Below, piece by piece: positions 24,476 to 34,496 of a stretch of DNA of 64,000 nt. The stretch's first letter is position 1, and each line of letters begins with the position of its first letter. This DNA is from Massilia sp. CF038 (GTDB lineage Bacteria > Pseudomonadota > Gammaproteobacteria > Burkholderiales > Burkholderiaceae_D): NCBI RefSeq assembly GCF_900129765.1, contig NZ_FQWU01000003.1, positions 124,001-188,000 on the forward strand, given 5' to 3'. The notes under the pieces were generated by a model that searched no databases, was not told where the DNA came from, and saw nothing but the letters and a program-made list of their open reading frames with translations. A program made the translations under genes and the position numbers.

Positions 24476-25420
24476 GTGAGCATCATCGAAAAAGCAGCAA
24501 AACGGATGGACGAAAAGCGCGAGGCAGCCGCGCTGCACGCGCCTGTTGACGGCGCTGCACCGGCCCCAGCCGCGGCCACCGCCGCAGCAGTGCCTGCACC
24601 AGCACCTGCAGCACCGGCAGCAGCGACCGGTCCGGCAGCAGCGCCCGCCATGGCGGCCCCGGCCCCGGCCGAAGCGCCGCGCGCCCGCGCTGCCACCAAG
24701 CGGGTCGAGCTGGACCTGAACCACATGCGCGACTCGGGCATGGTCACCGCCGCGGGCGGACGCACCACCCTGGTGGAAGACTTCCGCATCATCAAGCGGC
24801 CCCTGATCAAGCGCGCCTTTGCCGCGCGCAACCCGGGCGACAAGCCAGGCAACCTGATCATGATCACCAGCTCGCTGCCGGGTGAAGGCAAGACCTATTG
24901 CGCCATCAATCTGGCCATGAGCATTGCCATGGAGCTGGACCACACGGTCTTGCTGGTCGATGCCGACGTGGCGCGTCCTTCAGTGCTGCGCGTGCTTGGC
25001 CTGCCAGCCCAGCGCGGCTTGATGGACCTGCTGCTCGACGACAAGATCGACATGGCTGACGTCATGCTGCGCACCAACGTTGACACGCTCAGCCTGCTGC
25101 CCGCCGGCACCAGCAACGCGCGCGCCACCGAACTGCTGGCCAGCCACACCATGAGCCAGTTCGTCACCGAAATTGCCAACCGCTACCCGGACCGGATCGT
25201 CATCTTCGATTCGCCGCCGCTGCTGCTCACCAGCGAAGCGCACGTGCTGGCCAGCCACATGGGCCAGATCGTGGTTGTGGTGGAATCGGAAACCACCACC
25301 CAGCATGCGGTCAAGGAATCGCTGCGCCAGCTCGAAGGCTGCAGCAACGTCAATCTCATCTACAACAAGACGCGTGAATTCCCCGGTGTCGAAGAAACTT
25401 ATGACTATCACTACGGCTAA
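24476..25420 (+). CDS. XrtA-associated tyrosine autokinase
   Basis: 314 residues with a GTG start preceded by GGGAGAA. Residues 24-70 are an Ala/Pro linker. The bacterial tyrosine kinase core has Walker A LPGEGKT (134-140), Walker A' VLLVDADVARP (158-168) and a Walker B-like VIFDSPPLL. The C-terminal Tyr cluster (Tyr309, 311, 313) is the autophosphorylation tail. It matches TIGR03018 and controls polymer length with the preceding Wzz-like protein. The end overlaps the next gene by 20 bases. Confidence 0.94.
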   Translation: MSIIEKAAKRMDEKREAAALHAPVDGAAPAPAAATAAAVPAPAPAAPAAATGPAAAPAMAAPAPAEAPRARAATKRVELDLNHMRDSGMVTAAGGRTTLVEDFRIIKRPLIKRAFAARNPGDKPGNLIMITSSLPGEGKTYCAINLAMSIAMELDHTVLLVDADVARPSVLRVLGLPAQRGLMDLLLDDKIDMADVMLRTNVDTLSLLPAGTSNARATELLASHTMSQFVTEIANRYPDRIVIFDSPPLLLTSEAHVLASHMGQIVVVVESETTTQHAVKESLRQLEGCSNVNLIYNKTREFPGVEETYDYHYG

Positions 25421-27122
25421 GCTGGCACAGGCGGTTGCGCACGCCTATGCCCGCCCACTGGCCGTGCCGCTGGCGCTCACTGCGCTGCTGCTGGGTCAGG
25501 GCGCGCGCGCGGCCGACGCGCCGCCCCTGATGCCGGAAGCGCCCGTGGCCCCGCTCACCCCGGGCGAAGCTGAAACCGGCTTGAGCAAGTGGGCGCCGCT
25601 GGCCGGCCGTGACGTGCCGACTGCCAGCTTCCCTCTGGCCGCACCGCTGCTGCGCAAGGAGAAATTTTTCACGCCCACGCTGGATTTGCGCCAAAGCTAT
25701 TCCGACAATGTGGCCCTGCGTCCTGATGGTCTGGAGCGCGGCAGTTTCGTCAGCGAAATTGCACCTGGTTTCCGCGTCAAGCACACGGGTCCGCGCCTGG
25801 CCCTGAACGGCCAGTACGAGTTTCATTATTACAAAATGTCGGACAGCGACATCCCGGGCGTGCGCCGTTCTTCACGCATGCTGCGCGCCGACGGCAAGGC
25901 CGAACTGGTCAACGAATTGCTGTACATGGATGCCAACGCCGGCATCGCGAACCAGAGCATTTCCGCCTTCGCCCAGACGCGCAGCGGCAGCCCCTACACC
26001 ACGGCCAACCAGACCGAAGTGCGCAGCTGGCGCATCAGCCCCTACCTGGTGCACCGCTTTGGCAGCACCGCCAGCGGCGAGCTGCGCTATGCCCGCGACG
26101 CGGTCGACTCGGGCACCAGCGGTCTGGGCAATACCGATGGCGACACGCTCTCGCTGCGCTTGAACAGCGGCCCCAGCTTCAAGAAATTCAGCTGGAACCT
26201 GACTGCCAGCCAGCAGGAAATCAGGGACACGGAACGCAACGATTCCACCATCAAGACCACCAACCTGGGCATGGCCTATCAGCTCGGCCACACCTTCAAT
26301 GTGCTGGCCGGCGTGGGCTACGATGACTACGATTACCAGGCCCTGGGCGGCAGCACAGCCGGGCGCGCCTGGAATGCGGGCCTGGGCTGGACGCCCAGCC
26401 GGCGCACCAGCATCCAGGCCACCCTGGGCCACCGTTATTACGGCCCCAGCCGCACCCTGAACGCCACCCATCGCAGCCGCCGCACGGTGTGGAGCATCAA
26501 ATACGACGACACTGTTACCACCACGCGCGCCAACTTCATCATCCCAAGCGCGGTCGACACTGCCACCTTGCTGGACGGCTTGTTCCTGGGCACCTTCCCG
26601 GATCCGGCCGAGCGCGCCCGCGCGGTGGACGCCTACATCCGCGCTGCCGGTCTGCCGCCTTCGATTGCTGACAATATCAATTTCTTCAGCAACCGTTACA
26701 TGCTCCAGAAACAATTGCGCGCTACCATGGCATTTCGCGGTGGGCGCAGCGGTGCCGTGGTCAGTCTGTTCCACCTGCGGCGCGATGCGCTGTCAGTGCG
26801 CGCCACCGACAGCGAACTGCTGGGCAGCTCGCTCAATACCATTAACGACAACGTCAAGCAAGCCGGGATCGAAACCCAGTTCAGCTATCGGCTGAGCGGG
26901 CGCACCAACCTGAACCTGGTGGCAAATGTCACCAACAATGAATCGCTGACCACGGCACTGCAGACGCGTACCCATGCCCTGCGCCTGAGCGCAAACCACC
27001 AGCTGGGCGCGAGAATGGTCGGCACGGTCGAACTGCGTCACATTCGCGGCAACGCGGCGGTGCAGATCGACAATCCGTACACCGAAAATGCGGTGGCGGC
27101 ATCCATTTCAATGCAGCTATAG
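25401..27122 (+). CDS. TIGR03016-type PEP-CTERM system outer-membrane protein
   Basis: 573 residues from ATG 25401, overlapping the kinase gene. Signal peptide with cleavage near ARA-A (about 37). The mature protein shows alternating beta-strand patterns typical of an outer-membrane barrel (LDLRQSYSDNVALRPDG, LNLVANVTNNES) and a final SMQL with a terminal hydrophobic residue. It matches the family always found in exosortase A EPS loci; it is probably the outer-membrane export or anchoring component. Confidence 0.9.
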   Translation: MTITTAKLAQAVAHAYARPLAVPLALTALLLGQGARAADAPPLMPEAPVAPLTPGEAETGLSKWAPLAGRDVPTASFPLAAPLLRKEKFFTPTLDLRQSYSDNVALRPDGLERGSFVSEIAPGFRVKHTGPRLALNGQYEFHYYKMSDSDIPGVRRSSRMLRADGKAELVNELLYMDANAGIANQSISAFAQTRSGSPYTTANQTEVRSWRISPYLVHRFGSTASGELRYARDAVDSGTSGLGNTDGDTLSLRLNSGPSFKKFSWNLTASQQEIRDTERNDSTIKTTNLGMAYQLGHTFNVLAGVGYDDYDYQALGGSTAGRAWNAGLGWTPSRRTSIQATLGHRYYGPSRTLNATHRSRRTVWSIKYDDTVTTTRANFIIPSAVDTATLLDGLFLGTFPDPAERARAVDAYIRAAGLPPSIADNINFFSNRYMLQKQLRATMAFRGGRSGAVVSLFHLRRDALSVRATDSELLGSSLNTINDNVKQAGIETQFSYRLSGRTNLNLVANVTNNESLTTALQTRTHALRLSANHQLGARMVGTVELRHIRGNAAVQIDNPYTENAVAASISMQL

Positions 27123-27137
27123 CGGAGTCGAATCGCG

Positions 27138-28184
27138 ATGTATGAATCATTCTACGGGCTCAGCGCCAAACCATTCCGGCTGCGCCCCGATCCCCACTTC
27201 TTTTTCGGAAGCAAGGGACACAAGCGCGCCATGGCTTACCTCGAGTACGGCCTGTCGCAAGGCGAAGGCTTCATCGTCATCACTGGCGAAGTCGGGGCCG
27301 GCAAGACCACGCTGGTGCGCAACCTGTTCAACAAGCTCTCGTCCGAGCAAATTGTCGCTGCCCACATCGTCAACACCCACCTCGATTCGGATGATACCTT
27401 GCGCATGGTCGTGTCGGCCTTCGGCTTGCCATACGAAAACGTCAGCAAGGCCGATCTGCTGACCCGCCTGGAACAATTCCTGCGCGCCTCCGACCAGCAA
27501 GGCCGGCGCGCCCTGCTGGTGGTCGATGAAGCGCAAAACCTGAAGCCGGGCACGGTGGAAGAGTTGCGCATGCTGTCGAATTTCCAGACCGATGACAAAT
27601 GCCTGCTGCAAACCTTCCTGATTGGCCAGCCGGAATTTCGCGGCACCCTGCACAGCCCCGGCATGCAGCAGTTGCGCCAGCGCGTCATTGCCAGCTACCA
27701 CCTGGGTCCCATGGATGCGGAAGAAACCCGTCTCTATATTGAACACCGTCTGAGCACGGTCGGCTGGAAGGGCGACCCGCGCTTTTCCGATGGCGCCCAC
27801 GATGCGATTTTCGCCTACACAGGCGGCATTCCGCGCAAGGTCAACACCCTGTGCGACCGCATCCTGCTGATGGGCTTCCTGGAAGACATGCATGCCTTCG
27901 AGGAAAGCGACGTGGCCAACGTGATTGGCGACATTGCCGAAGAGTTCGAAGTGCCCCTGAGCGCCGCGCCCGCACCGGCCCCGGCCGCCAGCCCGGCACC
28001 GCGCCGCGCCCAGCCCGATGCCGAGCTGGACGGCGACGAACTGCCCCTGTCCGACACCAGCCCCTTGCTCGACGAGCGCATGATGCGCCTGGAAAAATCG
28101 GTGGTCTCGGTGCTGAACATCCTGAAAAAAATCGTGGCCACGCCGGCCGGGGCGAATTCGCCCCTTAACCACAATAACGACTAA
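27138..28184 (+). CDS. XrtA/PEP-CTERM-associated AAA ATPase
   Basis: 348 residues. It starts MYESFYGLSAKPFRLRPDP as in the GspA/ExeA-like ATPases. Walker A GEVGAGKTT (50-58), Walker B LLVVDEAQNL (Asp130, Glu131) and sensor-type QLRQRVIASYHL follow. The C-terminal 70 residues are an Ala/Pro linker and a short coiled coil. It matches TIGR03015. Likely membrane-associated energising of EPS assembly. Its stop shares a base with the next ATG. Confidence 0.94.
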   Translation: MYESFYGLSAKPFRLRPDPHFFFGSKGHKRAMAYLEYGLSQGEGFIVITGEVGAGKTTLVRNLFNKLSSEQIVAAHIVNTHLDSDDTLRMVVSAFGLPYENVSKADLLTRLEQFLRASDQQGRRALLVVDEAQNLKPGTVEELRMLSNFQTDDKCLLQTFLIGQPEFRGTLHSPGMQQLRQRVIASYHLGPMDAEETRLYIEHRLSTVGWKGDPRFSDGAHDAIFAYTGGIPRKVNTLCDRILLMGFLEDMHAFEESDVANVIGDIAEEFEVPLSAAPAPAPAASPAPRRAQPDAELDGDELPLSDTSPLLDERMMRLEKSVVSVLNILKKIVATPAGANSPLNHNND

Positions 28185-29059
28185 TGATCCTCGCTCCTGC
28201 ACGATCCCGCGCCCCGGGCGCGCCGATTCCGAACGCCATGACCTGCGACGTGGAAGATTACTTCCAGGTATCCGCCTTCGCGCCCCACATCGACCGCGCC
28301 AGCTGGCCCACGCGCGAATGCCGGGTCGAAGCGAACATCGACCGCATCCTGGCGCTCATGGCTGACGGCAACGTCAAAGCCACCTTCTTTACCTTGGGCT
28401 GGATTGCCGAGCGCTATCCCGCCATGGTGCGCCGCATTGTCGACGGCGGCCACGAACTGGCAAGCCACGGCTATGGCCACTTGCGCGCTTCCGACCAGGA
28501 TCTGGCTGCCTTCACTGAAGACATCACCAGCAGCAAGAAAATGCTGGAAGACATAGGCGGCCAGCAAGTGCGCGGCTACCGCGCGCCCAGTTTTTCGATT
28601 GGCACCGGCAATCTGTGGGCGCTGGACGCCCTGCTGGCCGCCGGCTACCGCTACAGCTCCAGCATTTATCCGATCAAGCACGACCATTACGGCATGCCGG
28701 ACGCGCCCCGCTTCGCGTTTTATCCGAACGGGACTGACGGTTTGCTGGAAGTGCCGATCACCACGGTCCGCATGGGCCAGCGCAACCTGCCGGCCGGCGG
28801 CGGCGGCTATTTCCGCCTGCTGCCCTACGCCCTGTCGCGCTGGATGATGGCCAAGGTCAACGACGACGATCAGGAATCGGCCATTTTCTACTTCCACCCG
28901 TGGGAAATTGATCCGGGCCAGCCGCGCCCGGAAGGCGTGGACCTCAAGTCGCGCTTCCGCCACTACGTCAATCTGGACCGCATGGAAGGGCGCATCAAGG
29001 CCCTGACCCGCGATTTTGCGTGGGACCGCATGGACAACATTTTCCTGGGCCGCGCATGA
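28184..29059 (+). CDS. XrtA-associated polysaccharide deacetylase (DUF3473-type)
   Basis: 291 residues. The NodB-type metal and catalytic residues are seen: Asp22 and Asp25 in TCDVEDYF, His95 and His99 in SHGYGHLR, and RGYRAPSFSI. The C-terminal block FYFHPWEIDPGQP is typical of the TIGR03006/DUF3473 subfamily. It probably removes N-acetyl groups from the polymer or its precursor. It overlaps the FemAB gene by four bases. Confidence 0.94.
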   Translation: MILAPARSRAPGAPIPNAMTCDVEDYFQVSAFAPHIDRASWPTRECRVEANIDRILALMADGNVKATFFTLGWIAERYPAMVRRIVDGGHELASHGYGHLRASDQDLAAFTEDITSSKKMLEDIGGQQVRGYRAPSFSIGTGNLWALDALLAAGYRYSSSIYPIKHDHYGMPDAPRFAFYPNGTDGLLEVPITTVRMGQRNLPAGGGGYFRLLPYALSRWMMAKVNDDDQESAIFYFHPWEIDPGQPRPEGVDLKSRFRHYVNLDRMEGRIKALTRDFAWDRMDNIFLGRA

Positions 29060-30144
29060 GCACCATGACCGATACCGTTCTGGCGCAAGCCGGCGCTGCC
29101 GCTGCCAGCCCCGCCGTCCTGAAACTGCTGACCCCGGCCGAGTATGCCCGCTGGGACGCCTTTGTCGACGCCACGCCCGACGCCACCTTCTTCCACAAGG
29201 CTGGCTGGCAAACCGTGATCGAGCGCGTCTACGGCCACAAGACCTGGTTCTATTATGTGGAGCAGGACGGCCGCATCGTCGGCATCTTGCCGCTGGCACA
29301 AATGAAGAGCCGCCTGTTCGGCCACTGGCTCGGTTCGCTGCCGTTTTGCGTGCTGGGCGGCGCCATCGCCAGCACCGAGTCCGCACGCACCATGCTCGAC
29401 GCCGCCGCCGACAAGCTGGCGCGCGAACTGCAGGTCGGCCATCTGGAATACCGCCAGCTGGTGCGGGCCCATCCCAACGACCCCAACTGGCATACCAAGG
29501 AACTGTACGTCACCTTCCGCAAAGCCATTTCCGCGGACGATGAAGAAAACCTCAACGCCATCCCGCGCAAGCAGCGCGCCATGGTGCGCAAGGGCATCAA
29601 GCTGGGCCTGACGGGCGAAATCGACCAGGGCGTGGACCGCTTCTTCACCTGCTACGCCACGAGCGTGCACCGCCTGGGCACGCCCGTGTTTCCGAAGTCG
29701 TATTTCAAAGTGATCAAGGAAGTCTTTGGCGAAGCCTGCGAAATCCGCGTGATCGTGCGCGAAGGCGAGCTGATTGCTGCCGTAATGAGCTTCTACTTCC
29801 GCGACGAAGTGCTGCCTTACTACGGCGGCGGCATGCCCGCTGCGCGCGAAACCGCCGGCAACGACTTCATGTACTGGAACCTGATGCAGGCGGCCGCCGC
29901 ACGTGGCGCACGCATCTTCGACTTTGGCCGCAGCAAGCTGGGCACCGGCGCCTTCGACTTCAAAAAGAACTGGGGCTTCGAGCCCACCCCGCTGGAATAC
30001 GAATACCGTTTGTACGCGGCCACCGAGCTGCCGGACAACAATCCGCTCAACCCGAAATACCAGCTCTTCATCAAGATGTGGAAAAAGATGCCGATCGGAT
30101 TGGCCAATTTCCTCGGCCCGTTCATCGTCCGGAGCCTGGGCTGA
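29056..30144 (+). CDS. FemAB family PEP-CTERM system-associated protein
   Basis: 362 residues from ATG 29056 (ATGA overlap). Two GNAT-like halves as in FemAB: FVDATPDATFFHKAGWQTVI with WFYYVEQDGRIVGILPLAQM, then VREGELIAAVMSFYF and FDFGRSKLGTGAFDFKKNWG. It matches TIGR03019. FemAB enzymes transfer amino acids from aminoacyl-tRNA; here an aminoacyl or acyl addition to the polysaccharide is inferred. Confidence 0.92.
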   Translation: MSTMTDTVLAQAGAAAASPAVLKLLTPAEYARWDAFVDATPDATFFHKAGWQTVIERVYGHKTWFYYVEQDGRIVGILPLAQMKSRLFGHWLGSLPFCVLGGAIASTESARTMLDAAADKLARELQVGHLEYRQLVRAHPNDPNWHTKELYVTFRKAISADDEENLNAIPRKQRAMVRKGIKLGLTGEIDQGVDRFFTCYATSVHRLGTPVFPKSYFKVIKEVFGEACEIRVIVREGELIAAVMSFYFRDEVLPYYGGGMPAARETAGNDFMYWNLMQAAAARGARIFDFGRSKLGTGAFDFKKNWGFEPTPLEYEYRLYAATELPDNNPLNPKYQLFIKMWKKMPIGLANFLGPFIVRSLG

Positions 30145-30146
30145 TC

Positions 30147-31340
30147 GTGGAAAACCTGCTCCTGCTGATCCACCGGATTCCCTACCCGCCCAACAAGGGC
30201 GACAAGATCCGCTCCTACCATTTGCTCAAGCATCTGGCGCAGCACTACCACGTGCATCTGGCCACCTTTGTCGACGACGAAGACGACTGGCAGCACGTGC
30301 CAACGGTGCAAGCCATGTGCACCAGCAGCCATTTCGGCAAGCTCAACCCGCTGAGCGGCAAGCTGCGCAGCCTGGCCGCGCTGACGTCAAAGCGCTCGCT
30401 CTCGTTCGACTACTACCGTAGCAGCGCCATGCAAGCCTGGGTCGACCAGACCATGGCGGCCCACAAGATCGAGCGCGTGCTGGTGTTTTCCTCGCCCATG
30501 GCGCAGTACGCCGAAGCGTATCCGGCCGCGCGCCGCGTGGTTGATTTCTGCGATGTCGACTCCGACAAGTGGCGCCAGTACGCCAGCCAGAAGCCATGGC
30601 CCATGAGCTGGCTGTACCGGCGCGAAGCGGACACCCTGCTGACCTACGAACGCCACGTGGCCGCTACCTGCGACGCCTCGCTGTTTGTGTCCGATCCGGA
30701 AGCGGAATTGTTCCGCACCCTGGCGCCCGAAAGCGCGGCCAAGATCGGCTACTTCAACAACGGCGTCGACACCGACTATTTTTCGCCCGAGCGCACTTAC
30801 GCGCGGCCCTACGCTGCCGGCGAGCGCGCCCTGGTATTCACCGGCGCCATGGACTACTGGCCCAACATCGACGCGGTGCAGTGGTTCGCCAACGAGATTT
30901 TCCCGCCCCTGTTCAAGGCCAATCCGGCGCTGCGCTTTTACATTGTGGGCGCGCGTCCCACGCCGGCTGTCAGCGCCCTGGGCCAGCTGCCTGGCGTGAC
31001 CGTGACCGGCACCGTGCCCGATGTGCGGCCGTACATTCATCACGCCGAAGTCACCGTAGCGCCGCTGCGCATCGCTCGCGGCATCCAGAACAAGGTGCTC
31101 GAGGCGATGGCCATGGCGCGCCCGATGGTGGTCTCGCCCCAGGCGCTGGAAGGCATTGACGCCATTCCCGGCAGCGAATTGCTGCTGGCCGATGGCGCCG
31201 ACGCCTTCATTGCCACCTTGTCGGCCCTGGTGGCCACCCCCAACGCCGCCCTTGGCAGCGCCGCCCGCAGCAAGGTTGAACGCCAGTACAGCTGGCCGAG
31301 CAATCTGGCGCGCATCGAAGCGAGACTCGAATGCTCCTGA
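30147..31340 (+). CDS. TIGR03087-type XrtA system glycosyltransferase
   Basis: 397 residues with a GTG start at 30147, two bases after the FemAB stop. N-terminus LLLLIHRIPYPPNKGDKIRS is diagnostic of this family. GT-B fold with DVDSDKWRQYA, then VFTGAMDYWPNIDAVQWF and the retaining-GT4 block NKVLEAMAMARPMV. It adds a sugar to the lipid-linked repeat in the cytoplasm. It overlaps xrtA by ten bases. Confidence 0.93.
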   Translation: MENLLLLIHRIPYPPNKGDKIRSYHLLKHLAQHYHVHLATFVDDEDDWQHVPTVQAMCTSSHFGKLNPLSGKLRSLAALTSKRSLSFDYYRSSAMQAWVDQTMAAHKIERVLVFSSPMAQYAEAYPAARRVVDFCDVDSDKWRQYASQKPWPMSWLYRREADTLLTYERHVAATCDASLFVSDPEAELFRTLAPESAAKIGYFNNGVDTDYFSPERTYARPYAAGERALVFTGAMDYWPNIDAVQWFANEIFPPLFKANPALRFYIVGARPTPAVSALGQLPGVTVTGTVPDVRPYIHHAEVTVAPLRIARGIQNKVLEAMAMARPMVVSPQALEGIDAIPGSELLLADGADAFIATLSALVATPNAALGSAARSKVERQYSWPSNLARIEARLECS

Positions 31341-32884
31341 ACGACAATCCCGCGCTGGCCGGTTCCGCCACGCCGCCGGTGCCTGCCCTGTCTGCGGCCA
31401 CCCTGGCCATGATCGTGCTGGCCATCCTGGCGCCCTTCCTGTTTTACTTTGACACGGCGCGCTCGATCGTCGAGGTGTGGAACAGCTCCGAGACCTTCGC
31501 CCACGGCTACATCATTGCCCCCATCAGTCTGTGGCTGATCTGGCGCCGGCGCGCCAACTTCCGCGCCCTGCCGCCGGGACCATGCTGGCCCGCGCTGCTG
31601 CTGTTGCTGGCGCTGGGCGCCGGCTGGCTGGTGGCGCGCATGGGCGAAGTGCAGGTGGTGCAGCAGTATGCTTTTGTCGCCATGCTGCCCGTGATTGCGC
31701 TGGCCATTCTGGGGCGCCGCCTGGCCGGCTCGCTGGCCTTTCCCCTCCTGTTCCTGCTGTTCGCGGTGCCCTTTGGCGAAATCTTCATTGGCCCGCTGAT
31801 TGAATTTACCGCCGACTTCACCATCTGGGCGGTGCAGGCCACCGGCATTCCGGTCCTGCGCAACGGCACCCATTTCGAACTCCCGACCGGCAACTGGTCG
31901 GTGGTGGAAGCCTGCAGTGGCGTGCGCTATCTGATTTCCTCGGTCACCATCGGCAGCCTGTACGCCTACCTGACCTACCGTTCGACCCTGCGCCGGGCCG
32001 TGTTCATTGCCGCCTCGATCGTGGTGCCCGTGATCGCCAACGGCATGCGCGCCTACCTGATCGTCATGATCGGCCACACCAGCAATATGGAACTGGCCAC
32101 CGGCGTGGACCACCTGATCTACGGCTGGATCTTCTTTGGCATCGTCATGTTCATCATGTTCTGGGTGGGCAGCTACTGGCGCCAGGATACCGACGCCGAA
32201 AGCGCCGCCCTGCCGCCGGCGCGCGCTGCCGACGCTACGGCACCGGCCGCCATCGCCAAAATGCTGCTGGCGGTGCTTGCCGCCTGCGCGCTGTGGCCGG
32301 CGTTCGCCTATTACAGCGACCGCGCCACGCATAATCCGAAACCGGTGGCCCTGGCGCCGATCACTCTCGGCGGCGAAGCTGCCGGCGCATTCTCAAGCTG
32401 GGTACCGAGCTTCATGCCGGCCGATGCAGGCTTCAACAGCGTGGTGCAAAGCCAAGGCGGCAAGCCGGTGGCACTGACCATTCTGTACTACCGCAACCAG
32501 ACCCGCGACAAGGCCTTGATCAGTTCCGTCAACCGCCTGGCTGCCGAGAAGGACCCTTACCATGAGCTGGGCGGGGCAGTGCGCACCGAGCAAATTGACG
32601 GGCGCACCCTGACCGTGCGCGAAACGCGCATGCGCGGCGCGACCGGCACCTTCCTGGTCTGGCACTGGCTGCGCGTGGACGGCCACCCGGTCACCAACCC
32701 GTATGCGGGCAAACTGCGCCAGGCCGCCGCCAAGCTGATGCTGCGCGGTGACGACGGCGCTGCCATCATGCTCTCTTCGCCCTACAGCGAAGATCAGGAA
32801 GCCGCACGCACTGCCCTGCGCGCCTTCCTCAATACCAATCTGAAAGCGATCGACGCCGCGCTCGATACGACCGCCGCGAATTAA
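31331..32884 (+). CDS. xrtA: Exosortase A fused to an EpsI-type C-terminal domain
   Basis: 517 residues. Residues about 22-285 are a multi-helix exosortase with the catalytic residues Cys195 in VVEACSGVRY, Arg240 in NGMRAYL and His261 in GVDHLIYGW, plus the early ETFAHGYIIAPISLW. Residues about 300-510 are a periplasmic EpsI-like domain (VLYYRNQTRDKALISS-type pattern). This is the exosortase A arrangement. It is the transpeptidase-like membrane enzyme that cuts PEP-CTERM tails, such as that of the protein at 16968, and links or releases the mature protein. Confidence 0.96.
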   Translation: MLLNDNPALAGSATPPVPALSAATLAMIVLAILAPFLFYFDTARSIVEVWNSSETFAHGYIIAPISLWLIWRRRANFRALPPGPCWPALLLLLALGAGWLVARMGEVQVVQQYAFVAMLPVIALAILGRRLAGSLAFPLLFLLFAVPFGEIFIGPLIEFTADFTIWAVQATGIPVLRNGTHFELPTGNWSVVEACSGVRYLISSVTIGSLYAYLTYRSTLRRAVFIAASIVVPVIANGMRAYLIVMIGHTSNMELATGVDHLIYGWIFFGIVMFIMFWVGSYWRQDTDAESAALPPARAADATAPAAIAKMLLAVLAACALWPAFAYYSDRATHNPKPVALAPITLGGEAAGAFSSWVPSFMPADAGFNSVVQSQGGKPVALTILYYRNQTRDKALISSVNRLAAEKDPYHELGGAVRTEQIDGRTLTVRETRMRGATGTFLVWHWLRVDGHPVTNPYAGKLRQAAAKLMLRGDDGAAIMLSSPYSEDQEAARTALRAFLNTNLKAIDAALDTTAAN

Positions 32885-32888
32885 TTCC

Positions 32889-34496
32889 ATGCACATCATT
32901 ATTTTCACGGCCAATCTGGATTTCAACGTGCGCTGGGGTGTCATCACCCTGGCCGAGCGTTTTCCGGATGCCCGCTTCACAATCGTTCAGCAGGTGGCGC
33001 ACAAGCCGCTCAAGCGCCTGCTGCGCAACCAGGTGCGCAACCTGAGCCGCCACGGCTGGCGCTGGGTACCGTATCAGGGCGCCGAAATCGTCAGCCTGTT
33101 GCTGGGCCGTGGCCGTCAATCGCCCGTGGCCAGTCCGGACCGTCCGGGCCGCATGTACGGCTCGGCTGCGCTGGCCAGCCACCCGCGCATCGCCGTGCGC
33201 CAGTTCAGCGCCATCAACGGTCCCGAAGCCTGCGCCTTCGTGCAATCGCAGCAGGCGGACCTGGGCATTGCCCTGGGCGCGCCGATTCTGAAAAGCGCAC
33301 TGTTCGAACTGCCCCGCCTGGGCACCATCAATCTGCACAAGGGTAAGCTGCCGGACTTTCGCGGCATGCCGCCGGCATTCTGGGAACTGCACGCAGGCGC
33401 GGCCAGCGTCGGCTGTACCGTGCACCGGGTGGCCGCTGGCCTGGATACCGGCGAGATTCTGCTCGCGCGCGAGGTCCCGGTCGACGCCTTTTCCACCGTG
33501 GCCGGCATGCAGATCAAACTGCACCGCGTCGGGGTGGAACTGGTGGCCGAAGCAGTGGCCGCGATTGTGGCCGGCACGGCGCAGTTCCGTGCCCAGCCTG
33601 CGGGCGGCAACACCAACACCCGGCCCACACTGGCGCTCGAAGCGCGCGTCAAGGCGCAGCTGGCCGCACGCGATCCTTCGCGTGGCAGTGCGCCCAAGCG
33701 CCTGGCCAAACATCTGATGTTCCGCAGTTATGCCCAGCTGCTGACCCCTGCCATCAATTACTGGCACGGCCTGACCGGCCAGCAGCGCGTTATCATTTTG
33801 CTGTACCACCGCGTCAGCGACCAGTTCCGCGACAACGTCACCATCGGCATCGAGCGCTTTGACCAGCACATGGCTTACCTGGCCGCCAACTGCCAGGTGG
33901 TGTCGCTGCGCCAGATCGTCGAAGGCGACATCGACCGCCATGCCAAAAAGCCGGTAATTGCGGTCTCGTTCGACGACGGCTATCTGGACAACTTCGAGCA
34001 TGCGGCCCCGATACTGATCAAGCACCAGGTGCCGTGCACCTTCTTCATCAGCACCGAAAAAATCCGCGACAACAAGCCGTTTGACCACGACATGCGTGCG
34101 CTCGGCTTCGGCCTGGACAACATGAGCTGGGACCAGGTGCGCCAGATGCGCGACTGGGGCCTGCACTTTGGCAGCCACACGCGCAACCACGTCAACCTGG
34201 CCGAGATCGACGACGCCCTGGCGCACGAGGAACTGGCGGGCTCGCTGGCCGACATTCGCGCCGAACTGGGTCAGGAACAGGTCTACATCGCCTTCCCTTA
34301 TGGACGCAAGAAGCACATCACGCCGGCGCGCATCGAGACCATGCGCGAACTCGGTTACGGGGCCTGCTTCTCCGCTTACGGCGGCTTGAATGACGCCAGC
34401 ATGGACCGCTTTAACATTCGCAGGATCGGCGTCAACTGGGCCTTCGACCTGACCACGCTGCAGGCGCGCCTGCGCGGATGGGACAAGACCCAATGA
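32889..34496 (+). CDS. Formyltransferase-polysaccharide deacetylase fusion protein
   Basis: 535 residues with two domains. Residues 1-230 look like a formyl-transferase: GTINLHKGKLPDFRGMPP carries Asn148 and His150, and LDTGEILL carries Asp186, the catalytic trio of the family. Residues about 305-530 are a NodB-type deacetylase: ILLYHRVSD, SFDDGYLDN and GSHTRNHVNL, then IAFPYGRK. Together they suggest removal of an acetyl group followed by N-formylation of the freed amine on an amino sugar. This coupling is inferred. It overlaps the next gene by four bases. Confidence 0.85.
   Translation: MHIIIFTANLDFNVRWGVITLAERFPDARFTIVQQVAHKPLKRLLRNQVRNLSRHGWRWVPYQGAEIVSLLLGRGRQSPVASPDRPGRMYGSAALASHPRIAVRQFSAINGPEACAFVQSQQADLGIALGAPILKSALFELPRLGTINLHKGKLPDFRGMPPAFWELHAGAASVGCTVHRVAAGLDTGEILLAREVPVDAFSTVAGMQIKLHRVGVELVAEAVAAIVAGTAQFRAQPAGGNTNTRPTLALEARVKAQLAARDPSRGSAPKRLAKHLMFRSYAQLLTPAINYWHGLTGQQRVIILLYHRVSDQFRDNVTIGIERFDQHMAYLAANCQVVSLRQIVEGDIDRHAKKPVIAVSFDDGYLDNFEHAAPILIKHQVPCTFFISTEKIRDNKPFDHDMRALGFGLDNMSWDQVRQMRDWGLHFGSHTRNHVNLAEIDDALAHEELAGSLADIRAELGQEQVYIAFPYGRKKHITPARIETMRELGYGACFSAYGGLNDASMDRFNIRRIGVNWAFDLTTLQARLRGWDKTQ

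Noticed and set aside
22966-24891. A 641-codon minus-strand frame
   Set aside because: Antisense to the chain-length and kinase genes; no recognisable domain.
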